Positions 38,237 through 50,809 of a DNA stretch of 64,000 bases are shown here, one piece after another (position 1 is the stretch's first letter; every line of letters starts with the position of its first letter). Source of the stretch: Sinotaia quadrata (Eukaryota > Mollusca > Gastropoda > Architaenioglossa > Viviparidae); the NCBI GenBank assembly GCA_028829895.1, contig CM054180.1, positions 116,951,973 through 117,015,972 of the forward strand, given 5' to 3'. The notes beneath the pieces were generated by a model. The model was not told the DNA's origin, did no database searches, and worked only from the letters and a program-made list of their open reading frames with translations. Made by a program: the position numbers and the translations under genes.

Positions 38237-38551
38237 CTAAAAATTTACTATGGAAGTGTATTAGTGTAACCGTCTGGCTGAGTCAGTGAGTGACTATTGA
38301 CAGCCATTGAGACAACTGCATCTTTCGACGAAGTAAATTAGAGTTATCTTCCTTGACATTAGAAGACCAGAATATATGTAAATAAATAGATCGATAAAGT
38401 CCTACTTCAGTATTTGTTTAAAAGAAAAAACAAAACATTTACTAATCTGCATACATTTTCATCACTCACCTAAATAATAACATGAATATATAAAATAGTA
38501 CTTTATTATCTTATATATTGACAATACACACACTCAATCGTGTATACTCAC

Positions 38552-38690
38552 AGTTAGCGAAAAACAAGAACACTCTCCATTGTTTTTCCCCTCGCGCAAG
38601 AGTACCAGATTCACTTCCTTCTAGTTCTAGAGAATGTGTGGATGTGGGAAGGCGGGGACGGGGACTGGGCGACAGTTAAAGATTGTGCGA
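38552..38690 (-). promoter_or_regulatory. Probable promoter-proximal region and non-coding first exon of the shisa-like gene
   Basis: A short GC- and CpG-richer patch (38580-38680) in AT-rich DNA ends on the minus strand with the strong donor AACT|GTGAGTATAC at 38552. An ATG upstream of that donor (ACAATGGAGAGTG, near 38580) runs only 8 codons to TAA, so it would be an upstream ORF in a 5' UTR. No TATA box is seen and the transcription start cannot be placed. Confidence 0.45.
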
Positions 38691-39367
38691 TATTATTCTC
38701 TTCTTATTTTTTTTTTAATTTTTGCGATATTTTATCGGCATTAACTTTACGTTGATGACCATATCTTAAAAATACTCTTTTCATCTATGTATTATGGGTA
38801 CGTTGGACGTATTTTTCATTTTCTGTTTATAAACATCCACTCTCTACCCTTACCTCGGATAAGGAACATGTCAACACCCCAGCTATACATTTTATATTTA
38901 CACTTATACTGACTTCATCTTCTGATTGTAAATTTCACATATAGTCAATAAGAAATATGTACCGCTACATATACATATCCTACACACTCACACAAGGGCT
39001 ATTTTCATTTTATGACATAATATTATTTACATACATTTACTAAAGTACTGACATGCACACTCATGATGAATCTGTACATACACACACACGTGTGTGTTTG
39101 TGTATGCATAAGTATATGTGTTGTGACATCCCCTATTCAAGCTACTTAGGGTTGATTGTATCCTTTTTAATAAAATGTCCTTATTATTAATAAATCACTC
39201 CGACGCTAAGAGTTTGCAGGGAGATGTCTAGGCACCTTATCACAGTAACTTGTGACTAATTATAGCCATTCCCCAGTAGTAATATTACATTAATTACAAA
39301 TACCTAACATTACAAGACAATTACAGAAAATAAAGATATAATTAGCAAATTTACCAAACAAGGGAAT
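38691..39367. other. Upstream flank of the shisa-like gene
   Basis: AT-rich sequence with a short CACACACG/TGTGTGT palindromic microsatellite near 39079-39100. No other feature. Confidence 0.4.
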
Positions 39368-39428
39368 GAAAGAAAGAAAGAACGGTTGATTTTATTTTAT
39401 GTTTAGCGATCATTTTATATTATCAGAC
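39368..39428. repeat. 61-bp dispersed duplicate, copy 2
   Basis: Identical to 38114-38174, same orientation. Identity stops abruptly after TATCAGAC. On the minus strand both copies end in a TTTC tetranucleotide run, as the 3' tail of a retroposon might. Confidence 0.93.
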
Positions 39429-39524
39429 TCTCGATCTCTGCAACGAAATGGTGAAAGTTTTCCTTTCTTTCAGTGCCTAAAATCGTATAAGTTATTTCGA
39501 GAGTGCCTCTAGAGGCATTAATGT

Positions 39525-39605
39525 TTCCCCCAGTGTTGTAGTGGTTAGTGTTACAATATCTTCCTCCCACAGTGTTGTAGTGGTTAGTGTTACAATAACC
39601 TTTCC

Positions 39606-39657
<52 letters not shown>

Positions 39658-40044
39658 GTTGTAGTGATCGGTGTTAAATTACGTTCCTCTAGTGTTAAAA
39701 GGTGTTAAAGTGGCTGATGTTACAACTACATGTACTTTCCACCAGTGTTGTAGGGGTCGGTGCTGTAATGATGTCCCCTATGTGTTGTAGTGGTAGCTGT
39801 TACAACTATAACGTCCTCACCCCCACCCCCGAGTGTCATAGCAGTTTGAATTACAATGATGTACATCCTCTCAAACTGCAGTGTTACTGATGTTACAATG
39901 ACACACGTCCTGTAGTATTTCAGTTTAACTGGTATTACTATAATGTACATCTCTAAACAGTGTTAATGTTTTCACAACGATGCACGCCCTGCACTATTGC
40001 TGTGTTACTGGTGTTACAACAACATGCATTCAGTAGCAGTGTTA
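39525..40044. repeat. Degenerate 35-60-bp tandem array with internal (AC)n
   Basis: The recurring word AGTGTTGTAGTGG.TAGTGTTACAA becomes more diverged to the right. A pure AC run sits at about 39608-39653. Frames through the array are artefacts. Confidence 0.8.
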
Positions 40045-40049
40045 CTACC

Positions 40050-41585
40050 TGTGATGCTAACGCCACTTAGTTAATGATATAATTAGTATTAATTAACTAA
40101 TCACTAGTGATGAGAATCTTAATTTATTTTATTATTGATCCTCCAGCAGACATCACTCGTCTCTCTCACTTGGAAGATATATGGGCTCTGTAAATGTTCT
40201 CTCTCTTCCTCAACATTTACTGTCACACAATATTCCATAGGTGGAAAACTTCTTACTAAAGGAGAAGACAAATCCATCTTTAATCACCTCCACCCACTTT
40301 CTTCTCCAAATAAGGTTATCATTATACATAAGAAGGTCAATAAATTAAACAATAAATGTATTAAATCAACAATCAAATATACATATGACAAATACAATTA
40401 AATAGATTACTTGGCATCCATATTTCCATGAAACCATGTTCAAATAACTTTCTGCTTACACAGTCTGTATCTTAAAATACAATTCAACAATGTCGATACA
40501 AATCACAGGATAGTTTTATCAGAGAACAGAAATGGAGTTATTAGAGATAAGAGATAATAGTTTGTACATAACATTGTTCAACCTCTGTCTCAATAGTCCT
40601 TTGAGTGCTTTTGCAGCAAAGACAAAAGTTTATTGTCAGCCGTTATTTTGTCAGCTCCATGTGCTTCACTCCCTCATTGAAAAAGACTGTTTACATTAAC
40701 ATTGGGTGTCTTTGCAGAAGTTTGCTCCCTCAAGCAGAACGACAATTATAGCTATTTGTAGTAACTTCACTGTATCAGAAATTGCTCTCGTAGTCAGCAA
40801 ACTGTGGCAGATGATTTTCTGCATCTACCCAAGTCATCATAGTGGTTTACAAACAGTAAACCAGGAGGTTCAAATTAAACGTTGAAATGAAAACAGAAAA
40901 GGCTTCTTGTATCTGCAAAATATAATCAGAGAACAAATGCTAAACTTCCAGTTTATCACTTTATAACTCCATTCTTATTTACAATTCACAGTTACAGAAA
41001 CTTACAGTTTCCTGCAATGGTATTTATTAGCCTGATACCACACACACAGCATAATAAATACAGCATATGAAAACAATGTCAACTGTCTAGCAAACTACAT
41101 GTGAGCAGCTTAGTTCAAACACTTGTAGAAATAAAAATCAACTCACATAGTATATCTCTACATAAAACATGAGTAGAACATATCAATAGCGAAAATGCAA
41201 GAAATTTGTTTTAAGTCCATTCTCTCTCAACCGGTCAATTAACTCACCATCAAGCTAAAAGATGCCTTTTATGACCGGACTTCTTTCACTCCAAATTCAA
41301 AGTCATTAGACAGTAGATTTTTCTATAGCAGTAAACGTTTTGACCTCAGCCCATTGGCTGATCTCTTTCTCGTAAATCATAACCATTGGATAATAAATTT
41401 AAAAAAACTGCTCACTGGTTTGCATTACATCAACAATTTCCAGCATTCTGGAGTGTTTACTTCAACTCAGACACTTTCAAAAATACCATCATAACGAGTG
41501 CCCAAAGTCAGGTAACTCTGACAATTCAACAATTTATATAACAATTACATTTAAAAATAGGGAGAGGAAAATTTACTCAGCCACA
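40050..41585 (-). mobile_element. LTR-like element copy C
   Basis: 1536 bp, one base different in length from copy B. It starts TGTGATGCTAACGCC and ends TTTACTCAGCCACA. Flanking 5-mers are CTACC (40045-40049) and CTACT (41586-41590), 4 of 5 matching. It shares with copy B a long series of identical words (for example GACATCACTCGTCTCTCTCA, GAACAGAAATGGAGTTATTA, CTGCAATGGTATTTATTAGC). No coding capacity is visible. Confidence 0.75.
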
Positions 41586-41721
41586 CTACTGTATAGCGAT
41601 GGATGTTGTCATGACCGTTACTTTCTCCCTTCGATTTCAATTTAATGTACATTGATTTTCAAGAAAATAAAAGGTTCCATTCACAATCCGGTTAACTTAA
41701 TCAGTACTATATTTGTCACGT

Positions 41722-41935
41722 CCATATTCAATTAAACGCATACATGTTTCTTTTGTTACGTGCTTACATTTCACAGAACTATATAAAGAACATATTCACT
41801 TAAATGCGTACATGTTTCTTTTGTTACGTGCTTACATTTCACAGAACTATAAAGAACATATTCAATTAAACGCATACATGTTTCTTTTGTAACGTGCTTA
41901 CATTTCACTGTAAAGAACTGTAAAGAACATATTTC
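41722..41935. repeat. 66-69-bp tandem repeat, 3 copies
   Basis: Copies begin at 41722, 41791 and 41857 (CATATTCA.TTAAA.GC) and contain GTTTCTTTTGTTACGTGCTT. Confidence 0.9.
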
Positions 41936-42298
41936 ACACAAAAGCAGGCCTCCATATTTTATATCAAGAACGCCAGCATATGATAATTAATATAAATAAC
42001 GTTTCGGCATTTTGGATACTAGGTTACTAGAGAATGTATTTTCGGGTTTTAAAAAAAAAATCGGTCGGAGTTTTATGAGTTTGTGGGAAAGTGCTGGTGC
42101 TTGTACCGATAACCATTGCCAAGTGCTGGCATTCATCTTCAACCATTGTTTGCTTCGTAACTATAGCAATGCCCCGGATATTCTCCTCTAAGGAGGAGAA
42201 TGAGATTTGTTTAAAAGCATGTTCACAGCTAGTATAGAAATACGCACTGTAGGTTTGCACGTGAGTGTGCACGTGTGTATGCATTCATGTTTGTGTTG
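41936..42298. other. Spacer, nothing recognised
   Basis: Single-copy sequence. An 85-codon minus-strand frame that begins in the neighbouring GT array is not accepted. Confidence 0.4.
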
Positions 42299-42299
42299 G

Positions 42300-42360
<61 letters not shown>
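42299..42360. repeat. (GT)n microsatellite
   Basis: About 29 uninterrupted GT units. Confidence 0.97.
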
Positions 42361-42362
<2 letters not shown>

Positions 42363-42808
42363 CGTGCGTGTATGTGCAAGGCTCTTTATGTGGTGGATTT
42401 ACATTTCAAGAGTATTTAAATCAATTTAACTGTTGCTGAGTTGCATTTCCTTATAAATTCAGTATAGTCGCGAGGGTTTGTCATTCTTTCTTCCTTTAAT
42501 TTATTTATTTTTAAACGAAGATTGTATAGAAATGAGTTTTGCAATGTATCTGGCCTATTACAGCTCTAGTGTTGTTGTTTGGGTATAAATGTACCCTTCT
42601 TCTGGTCAAAGATTATATAGGGTATCAGCTTGGAAGAATGGCGGCGATAGATTAAGCCCTGATTAAGCTCGCATTCAAATTTTTTCTGTCCCACTACTTC
42701 CGTCTCCACCACCACCCTTTTTCAGCCAATAGCCCTTTCAGGTTGTGAAGTGTTTCTTTCTTGCTTATCAATGCGATTGTGCGATGCCTAGCAACCCCAC
42801 TTCCTCTC
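42361..42808. other. Spacer, nothing recognised
   Basis: Mixed composition. A CpG-containing patch around 42630-42660 has a short ATG frame of 5 codons. No gene. Confidence 0.4.
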
Positions 42809-43102
42809 TCATTCACACCTTAACAACAGTCATGTTATGTCTAGCAGTATCACATTCACACCTTAACAACAGTTATGTCTAGCAGTATCTCATTCACACC
42901 TTAACAACAGTCATGTCTGGCAGTATCTCATTCACACCTTAACAACAGTCATGTCTGGCAGTATCTCATTCACACCTTAACAACAGTCATGTCTGGCAGT
43001 ATCTCATTCACACCTTAACAACAGTCATGTCATGTCTGGCAGTATCTCATTCACACCTTAACAACAGTCATATCTGGCAGTATCACATTTACACCTTAAC
43101 CA
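42809..43102. repeat. 38-bp minisatellite, about 7-8 copies
   Basis: Units contain CATTCACACCTTAACAACAG and TCATGTCTGGCAGTATCT, with small duplications in two copies. Confidence 0.95.
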
Positions 43103-43192
43103 CTCATTCATTCTGTTTGATATATACCTATTTCCCATCCTGCCCTATAGCCCCTTGCTCCCGTGAAATCTGTTTAACTTAGAAGCGCTCCC

Positions 43193-44375
43193 TCCAAATA
43201 CTTATAAATACATATTCATACATACATACTTATAAATACATATTCATACATACATACTTATAAACACATATTCATACATACATATTTATAAATACATATT
43301 CATACATACATACTTATAAATACATATTCATACATACATACTTATAAATACATATTCATACATACATACTTATAAATACATATTCATACATAAATACTTA
43401 TAAATACATATTCATACATACATACTTATAAATACATATTCATACATACATACTTATAAATACATATTCATACATACATACTTATAAATACATATTCATA
43501 CATAAATACTTATAAATACATATTCATACATACATACTTATAAATACATATTCATACATACATACTTATAAATACATATTCATACATACATACTTATAAA
43601 TACATATTCATACATACATACTTATAAATACATATTCATACATACATACTTATAAATACATATTCATACATAAATACTTATAAATACATATTCATACATA
43701 CATACTTATAAATACATATTCATACATACATACTTATAAATACATATTCATACATAAATACTTATAAATACATATTCATACATACATACTTATAAATACA
43801 TATTCATACATACATACTTATAAATACATATTCATACATAAATACTTATAAATACATATTCATACATACATACTTATAAATACATATTCATACATAAATA
43901 CTTATAAATACATATTCATACATACATACTTATAAATACATATTCATACATACATACTTATAAATACATATTCATACATAAATACTTATAAATACATATT
44001 CATACATACATATTTATAAATACATATTCATACATACATATTTATAAACACATATTCATACATACATACATATTTATAAATACATATTCATATATACATA
44101 CTTATAAATACATATTCATACATACATATTTATAAATACATATTCATACATACATACTTATAAATACATATTCATACATACATATTTATAAATACATATT
44201 CATGCATGCATACATACTTGTAAATACATATTCATACATACATATTTATAAATACATATTCATACATACATATTTATAAATACATATTCATGCATGCATA
44301 CATACTTGTAAATACATATTCATACATAATACTTATAAATACATATTCATACATAAATATTTATAAATACATACT
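43193..44375. repeat. 28-bp satellite, about 42 copies, G-free on the plus strand
   Basis: The unit joins ACTTATAAATACATATTC and ATACATACAT. No G occurs on the plus strand from 43188 to 44203. The variant CATAAATACTT recurs at intervals that are multiples of 28 bp, so variants spread by unequal exchange. The right end is more mixed (CATGCATGCATACA). Confidence 0.97.
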
Positions 44376-44475
44376 TGAAGAGTACAGGAAGTTGGCCGTC
44401 TTTTAAGTCCTATTTGCTTAGGTTAATTTTTAATTTCAATCAATTGTTGTATTATTACTTTTTCTTTTTTTGGAT

Positions 44476-44480
44476 GTGTG

Positions 44481-44539
<59 letters not shown>
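44476..44539. repeat. (TG)n microsatellite
   Basis: About 31 TG units with one CG interruption. Confidence 0.95.
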
Positions 44540-44540
<1 letters not shown>

Positions 44541-45040
44541 TGACATCAGAATAAGGCACTTCCTCCAAACTGTTTGAAATTATAAAATTAAATGTCCACT
44601 CAAGCCCAAACAATAGCATCATTTCATCCACTTTATTTAACTTATTCTTGGTTTAAAGGATGGGGTGTGTTGGAAAAGATAAATTAAATTATTTAAAACG
44701 TTAATGTGTCTTTTCCAAAAAAAAATAATATAACGCTTGACAGACCTCAGTTTGGAGACTGTGAACCAGACTCATGTGGTGAGTTGAATGATATGAGAAC
44801 TCCAAGTTTCGTGCAAAGTAGATTTAGAACAAAGAAGTATATAAATAGAATGAAGTCATTAAATTTCTCATTTCAATGCACTGTTCCTGATAACTGCATT
44901 TGTTTGCAGAAAATTCGCTTTTGTTGCTGTATTGGTACAGAACACATGGGACATTTTCACAAACTAATTGTGGCCTCGAGACTCCGTACAACTTTCCTGT
45001 AGGAACGAACGTGGGGCATTTCTTAGCACGCTATTGCAAC
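44540..45040. other. Spacer with a 98-codon frame, no gene supported
   Basis: The frame at 44706-45002 contains several Cys residues but no domain I recognise. It begins beside a T/A-rich tract and runs into the next array. Confidence 0.35.
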
Positions 45041-45206
45041 GGAACATTCTGGCCAATGTCTGTAAAGGAAACATTCTGGCCAATGTCTGTACATGAAACA
45101 TTCTGGCCAATGTCTGTAAAGGAAACATTCTGGCCAATGTCTGTAAAGGAAACATTCTGGCCAATGTCTGTAAAGGAAACATTCTGGCTTGGGACTGTAC
45201 ATGAAA
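45041..45206. repeat. 27-bp minisatellite, 6 copies
   Basis: Units contain GGAAACATTCTGGCCAATGT and CTGTAAA. A multiple of three, so several frames remain open on both strands. These are not genes. Confidence 0.95.
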
Positions 45207-45375
45207 CAATTATTGCTAATGTTGGATATTCGTAAAGATGTTTTGTTTGAAAGGATGCGAGACATTTTCTTTTTATATCGAAACAATAATTATTGCTAAT
45301 ATTGGATATTCGTAAAGATGTTTTGTTTGAAAGGACGCGAGACATTTTCTTTTTATATCGAAACAATAATTATTT
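45204..45375. repeat. About 78-bp tandem duplication
   Basis: Two full copies share GGATATTCGTAAAGATGTTT and GACATTTTCTTTTTATATCG. A partial third copy begins at about 45358. Confidence 0.9.
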
Positions 45376-45504
45376 CCATTGGATTTTACTTGAATAGACA
45401 TGACTTTCTTTTGCAATTAGATATTCATGCACACAGTTGATACGAGATTTTAAACAATAATATTACTATTGGATATTCGTATGGAAAGGATATGGGATAT
45501 TAAA

Positions 45505-45680
45505 TGCCATAAATAAATAGACATTCGTATTTCACTAACGATAGATATTACATAAATAAATAGACATTCGTATTTCACTAACGATAGATATTACATAAAT
45601 AAATAGACATTCGTATTTCACTAACGATAGATTTTACATAAATTAATAGATATTCCTATTTTCACTAACGATAGATAGTC
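45505..45680. repeat. 43-bp tandem repeat, 4 copies
   Basis: Units contain ATAAATAAATAGACATTCGT and ATTTCACTAACGATAGAT. Confidence 0.92.
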
Positions 45681-45714
45681 ATATATATGTTTTATTTAAA
45701 TAAACATTTTGTAG

Positions 45715-46035
45715 TTTAACAAAAGCGAAATTGTTCTTGGGTACTGGTATTGACATTTTATTTTAACGGAAAATGTAACTTTAACAACAGCAAATTGTTT
45801 TTGGATACTGGTGTAGGAATTTTATTTTAACGGAAATTGTAGGTTTAACGACAGCGAAATGGCTTTTTCGTGGGTATTGCTATAGACATTTTATTTTAAT
45901 GGAAATTGTAGCTTTAACGACAGCGAAATTGTTAATTCTTGGATACTGGTATAGACATTTTATAATTCAAGGATGTTGTAGCTTTAACGAAAGCGAAATT
46001 GATTTTCTTGGATACTGGTAGAGACATTTTCCGAA
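45715..46035. repeat. About 66-bp tandem repeat, 5 degenerate copies
   Basis: Units contain ACATTTTATTTTAACGGAAA, TTTAACGACAGCGAAATTG and GGATACTGGT. The last copies drift. Confidence 0.87.
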
Positions 46036-46492
46036 AAACGGAATGGAACCTTAACAATATCGCCGCCGCATATTGATATCGAACTATTTTTTTCCTGATA
46101 GGTATGACCTTTAACAAAACAATGTTTTCATTGGATTGTTGTAAGAGATGATTTATTTGAAAGGACATTTCAACAAAACAATACTGGCGTTTAAAATTCC
46201 AATAAATATTTTATTTGAAGGAATAATAAATCGTCAACAAAATAATAATGACATTAGACAATCGCGTGCATCCATTTCGACAATAGACTAGACAATGTTC
46301 ATTTTAAAAAGTAAATAAAAACAGTGTATGTTAAGACTGCCAATGACATTTTATATTTTCATCTTAACTGACAGAAGCGCATACACAAACTTTTTGTTTT
46401 TTAATCTATGTGCGAAATATTAGTTGCATACTGATTGGGACGTTAAAATGTCTGCACTGAAACGCTGCGTAATAGAGAACGGTAAATTTGAA
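46036..46492. other. Spacer, nothing recognised
   Basis: AT-rich single-copy sequence. Confidence 0.4.
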
Positions 46493-46594
46493 GACGTCAT
46501 ACTGTTTATTTACCTCTTAATTTTAGACGTCATACTGTTTATTTACCTCTTAATTTTAGACGTCATACTGTTTTTTTTTACCTCTTTATTTTAG
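46493..46594. repeat. 33-bp tandem repeat, 3 copies
   Basis: Copies start at 46493, 46526 and 46559 with GACGTCATACTG followed by TTTACCTCTT. Each copy holds AGACGTCA, a CRE-like word. Confidence 0.93.
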
Positions 46595-47110
46595 ATCTGC
46601 GCTTCGATACCACTGCAGTATTTTGTGAGCAACATTTGGGGGAGGGGGCGCGGTGGGAGGAAGTGATTTGCAGCATGCCGCATGCAAATGAGGTCGGTTA
46701 GAGTGGTGATTTAGGTACACATCCATCTCACTCTGACGGTCATTGAATGAAGCCATCTGCCGTCATCGGATTTCTTTAAATTGCACTTTCTATGACTGCT
46801 ATCCAAAAGCCTTGGCTAGGCAGTAAACAGTAAAAGTGTGGATTCACAATTGTCGTTAAAATTTAAAGTAATTATGGCTATATTAAATACGATATAACAC
46901 AAAAGTGTAACTACAAATACAGATTATTTTGTGATTTTTTTAATTTGTTGTTAATTTATAAAAACAATACGACATTTGCTGATAACTAATGTCGTATAAA
47001 ATCCACTTTTCAAAGAACAAATTGATTAGAGGTGTGTGTGAAAGAGTAGTGTACAATGATCGAACAGTTTCGAAAGCATTAGTCAACGCAATAAGAACAT
47101 ATCAAAATTT
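46595..47110. other. Spacer with a perfect octamer motif
   Basis: A GC-richer patch (46640-46745) includes ATGCAAAT at 46682-46689, the POU octamer site. No gene start is recognised beside it, so a regulatory role is speculative. Confidence 0.3.
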
Positions 47111-47174
47111 CTGTGTGTGTGTGTGAGTGTGTGTGTGTGCGTGTGTGTGTAGTTAGAGAGAGAGATAGAGATAG
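47111..47174. repeat. (GT)n-(GA/GATA)n microsatellite
   Basis: GT run followed by short GAGA and GATAG units, immediately left of LTR-like copy D. Confidence 0.85.
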
Positions 47175-48517
47175 TTTGACAAAGTAAATTTGCCCCTCCC
47201 TATTTTTAATTTTAATTATTTAAGTTGCTAAATTGCCAGAGCGACCTGAACTCGGGCACTCCTTATGGTGTTAGTTTGAAAGTGTCTCAGTTTGAAGTAA
47301 ATAGCCTAAGGGAAGAATATTCTAGATTTGCTGACCTAGTGAAAAATGAGTAAGCAGTTTTTTTTATTATCCAATGATTATGATTTATGAGAACGAGACT
47401 AGCCAATGGGCTGAGTTTAAGGAGTTTACTTGCATTAGAGAATTTTGCTGTCTATTCATATTCGACTTTGAAGACAAAGAGAGAAGTCCAGCTCTGAAGG
47501 CAGTCATTAGCTTGAGTGGTGAGTTTAAACTGACTGATTGAGAGAGAGTGGACTTGGAAACATTTCATACATTTTTCTATTGATATGTTTTTGTGTTATG
47601 TAGAGATGTACTATGTAATTTGATTTATTTACTACAAATATTTGCACTAAGCTGCGCCCATGTGGTGTATTAATATGTGACATTGTTTGATACATTGTAT
47701 TTATTGTACCACGTGTGCATGGGGCTAAAAACCATTGTTGCAGGAGTTTGTAAGTTTTGAGAATGGAGTGTCAGATAGAATGGAGTTATATTGTGTCAAA
47801 CAAAAACTTAGGCTTGCTCCTTGATTGCATGTTGCAGTCAGAAAGCAACCTTCTGATTTCTTCCGGTTTCTTCTTCTTTTGGTTGTGATTGAGTTTCTCA
47901 GTGTGAGTTCAACACTGAAATTTGAGTCTCAAGTGGAGCCTCAAGTTTAACTTTCAAGTTCCTAGCTACCCTTTGTTCACTAGTCATGACTTGAGTGACT
48001 GGGAAAGTGAGGGAAACTTGCAAAGTGTGTTACAGAGTGTGTAAGCATAAGGGAGTATGCTACATCCCGACTTTTTATGTACCAAAGCAAAGATGTAAAA
48101 TTAATTATCTGTTTCATTGTAATTATCATTTGTATAGTTGATTTTTCTTTTAATAAATTTATTGTTAAATTTATTGACCTTCTTTCGCATATTGATATTT
48201 GATAATCTTATATCGGAGAAAAAGGTGGGTGGATGGAGGATCACTAAATATAGATTAATCTCGGATTTGTCTTCTCCTTAGTAAGAAGTTTTCTACCTGC
48301 AGAAAACCTTATGCGAATGTAACTGTAAATGTTCTTTTATGTTGTGGAACTGTGAAAACGTTTACAACGCCAAAATATCCGCCAAGTGAGAGACGAGTGG
48401 TGTCTTGCGGAGATCATTAATAAAATAAAATTAATATTCTCATCATTTGAAATTAGTTATGAAAGATTAATTAAAAATAATAATTATCTTTATTGACTAA
48501 GTGGCGCACGTGTCACA
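47175..48517 (+). mobile_element. LTR-like element copy D
   Basis: 1343 bp. The start TTTGACAAAGTAAATTTGCC is diverged, and the end is GTGGCGCACGTGTCACA. GATAG flanks both sides (47170-47174 and 48518-48522). It matches copy A over landmarks such as TTTAATAAATTTATTGTTAA, TGGGTGGATGG, GTCTTCTCC and AAATAATAATTAT. Shorter than B and C, so it has internal deletions. No coding region is seen. Confidence 0.72.
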
Positions 48518-49254
<737 letters not shown>

Positions 49255-49645
49255 CAGGAAACGTTTACTGACTCATACCAACAAGAGAACGTTTACTGAC
49301 TCATACCAACAAGAAAACGTTTGCTGACTCATACCAACAAGAAAACGTTTACTGACTCATACCAACAAGAAAACGTTAACTGACCCATACCAACAAGAAA
49401 ACATTAACTGACCCATACCAAAAAGAAAATGACCCATGCCAACAGAAAACGTCAACCGACCCATACCAACAAGAAAATGACTCATACGAACAAGAAAACA
49501 TCAACTGACCCATACCAACAAGAAAATGACCCATACGAACAAGAAAACGTTAACTGACCCATACCAACAAGAAAATGACTCATACGAACAAGAAAACGTC
49601 AGCTGACTCATACCAACAAGAAAATGACCCATACCAACAAGAAAA
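49255..49645. repeat. Mixed 27/20-bp minisatellite, about 16 copies
   Basis: Long units (AAGAAAACGTTAACTGACC plus CATACCAAC) alternate with short units lacking the CGTTAACTG block (AAGAAAATGACCCATACCAA). Confidence 0.92.
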
Positions 49646-49883
49646 CGTTAGAAACTCACATTAAGCAACAATTATATAATATCCAATGAAATCTTTGCTA
49701 TTCAATACAACCTTGTCAATAAGCAGATAAATAGCAAAATATGATAACGAGCAAAAATGATCAGATAATAAGCACAAATACATGCTCCCAAGGAAACAAA
49801 TAGTTATCTAAAGTCATAAACAGTAACACCTACCTTTAAGAAAATAATATTAAAAATGAATTCATATTGCACTACGTGAAAGC
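49646..49883. other. Spacer, nothing recognised
   Basis: AT-rich sequence with no supported feature. Confidence 0.35.
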
Positions 49884-49890
49884 GCGCGCG

Positions 49891-49953
<63 letters not shown>
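49884..49953. repeat. (CG)(GT)n microsatellite
   Basis: A short GCGCGCGCG start passes into about 30 GT units. Confidence 0.95.
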
Positions 49954-49954
<1 letters not shown>

Positions 49955-49955
<1 letters not shown>

Positions 49956-50222
49956 AATAGCAAGCGTGTACCAGTCTTGCCACACTGTCAGGAGTTAAAC
50001 AGCAGTTGAAAAGTGAGTCTTTGACACTCTCTTGTAACACCATCAGGGGAATTAAATAGAAGGTGAAAATAGTCTTTGCCACTGTCTTGCCATACTTTCA
50101 AGGAAATTAAATAGCAGCACAAAGACGTGTCTGTGACACTTCTTGCCACACCGTCAGGGGGAGTTAAACAGCAGGTGTAAAGAGGACCTATACCACTGCC
50201 TTGCTATGCTGTCAGGGGAGTT
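49955..50222. repeat. About 67-bp degenerate tandem repeat, 4 copies
   Basis: Units share CTTGCCACACTGTCAGG, GAGTTAAACAGCAG.TG and AAAG.G..TCT. Confidence 0.82.
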
Positions 50223-50809
50223 AAGAGAGGTCTGTGACATCGACTTTGACTTCGGCATCTTTGGTTTGTCGTGAACCGCACACTGTTTGACGTACGACAG
50301 TTATTATTTGACTTATCTGGCTTATTATTTGACGCATGATAATGCAAAGAAGCAAAAGCACTAGTGGAGACCACCATTTATAATCTTGATTACGATTTAC
50401 GCAATTTATCTCTAAAGGCATAACAGATTTTTTTTTGTCTTAGCCTTTAAACTCTAAACGTAAGAGAGAGAGAAAAAAAAAACTACCTCAATGAGTAGTG
50501 TCGCTTATTTCACATGGTCCCAAAAGAAATTCGTCAGTTTTCCAACTTCTAAAAAAATTTTCACGTACGGTAGGGAGGACCAAGCAGTTGTGACCATAAA
50601 TTACTCAAGGGTATCATCTTTCTTTCCCTCCCTCTCTGTCTCTTTCTCCATCCCCCCCCCAACTCATCAACAGCTCAAGCAAGTTGATCTTAAAAAAAAC
50701 AAAATCGAGGATTTTGCCCCATTCCCCCCACCCCCCACCCCCATGCCATTTTCAAGTAAAAAAAACAAACTTTAGAATCAGTATTCCCTTTACTCTGAAT
50801 GTTGCGATA
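50223..50809. other. Spacer with poly-A and poly-C tracts
   Basis: Includes C runs near 50650 and 50720-50740. The plus frame 50491-50775 and minus frame 50690-50920 have no recognised domain. Confidence 0.4.

Noticed and set aside
44900..45366. Several long overlapping frames on both strands with WPMSVKETF / RMFPLQTLA repeats
   Set aside because: They derive from the 27-bp minisatellite, and frames are open on both strands simultaneously.
46682..46689. POU octamer as a promoter
   Set aside because: A single 8-bp word without an adjacent gene start is not enough for a regulatory call.
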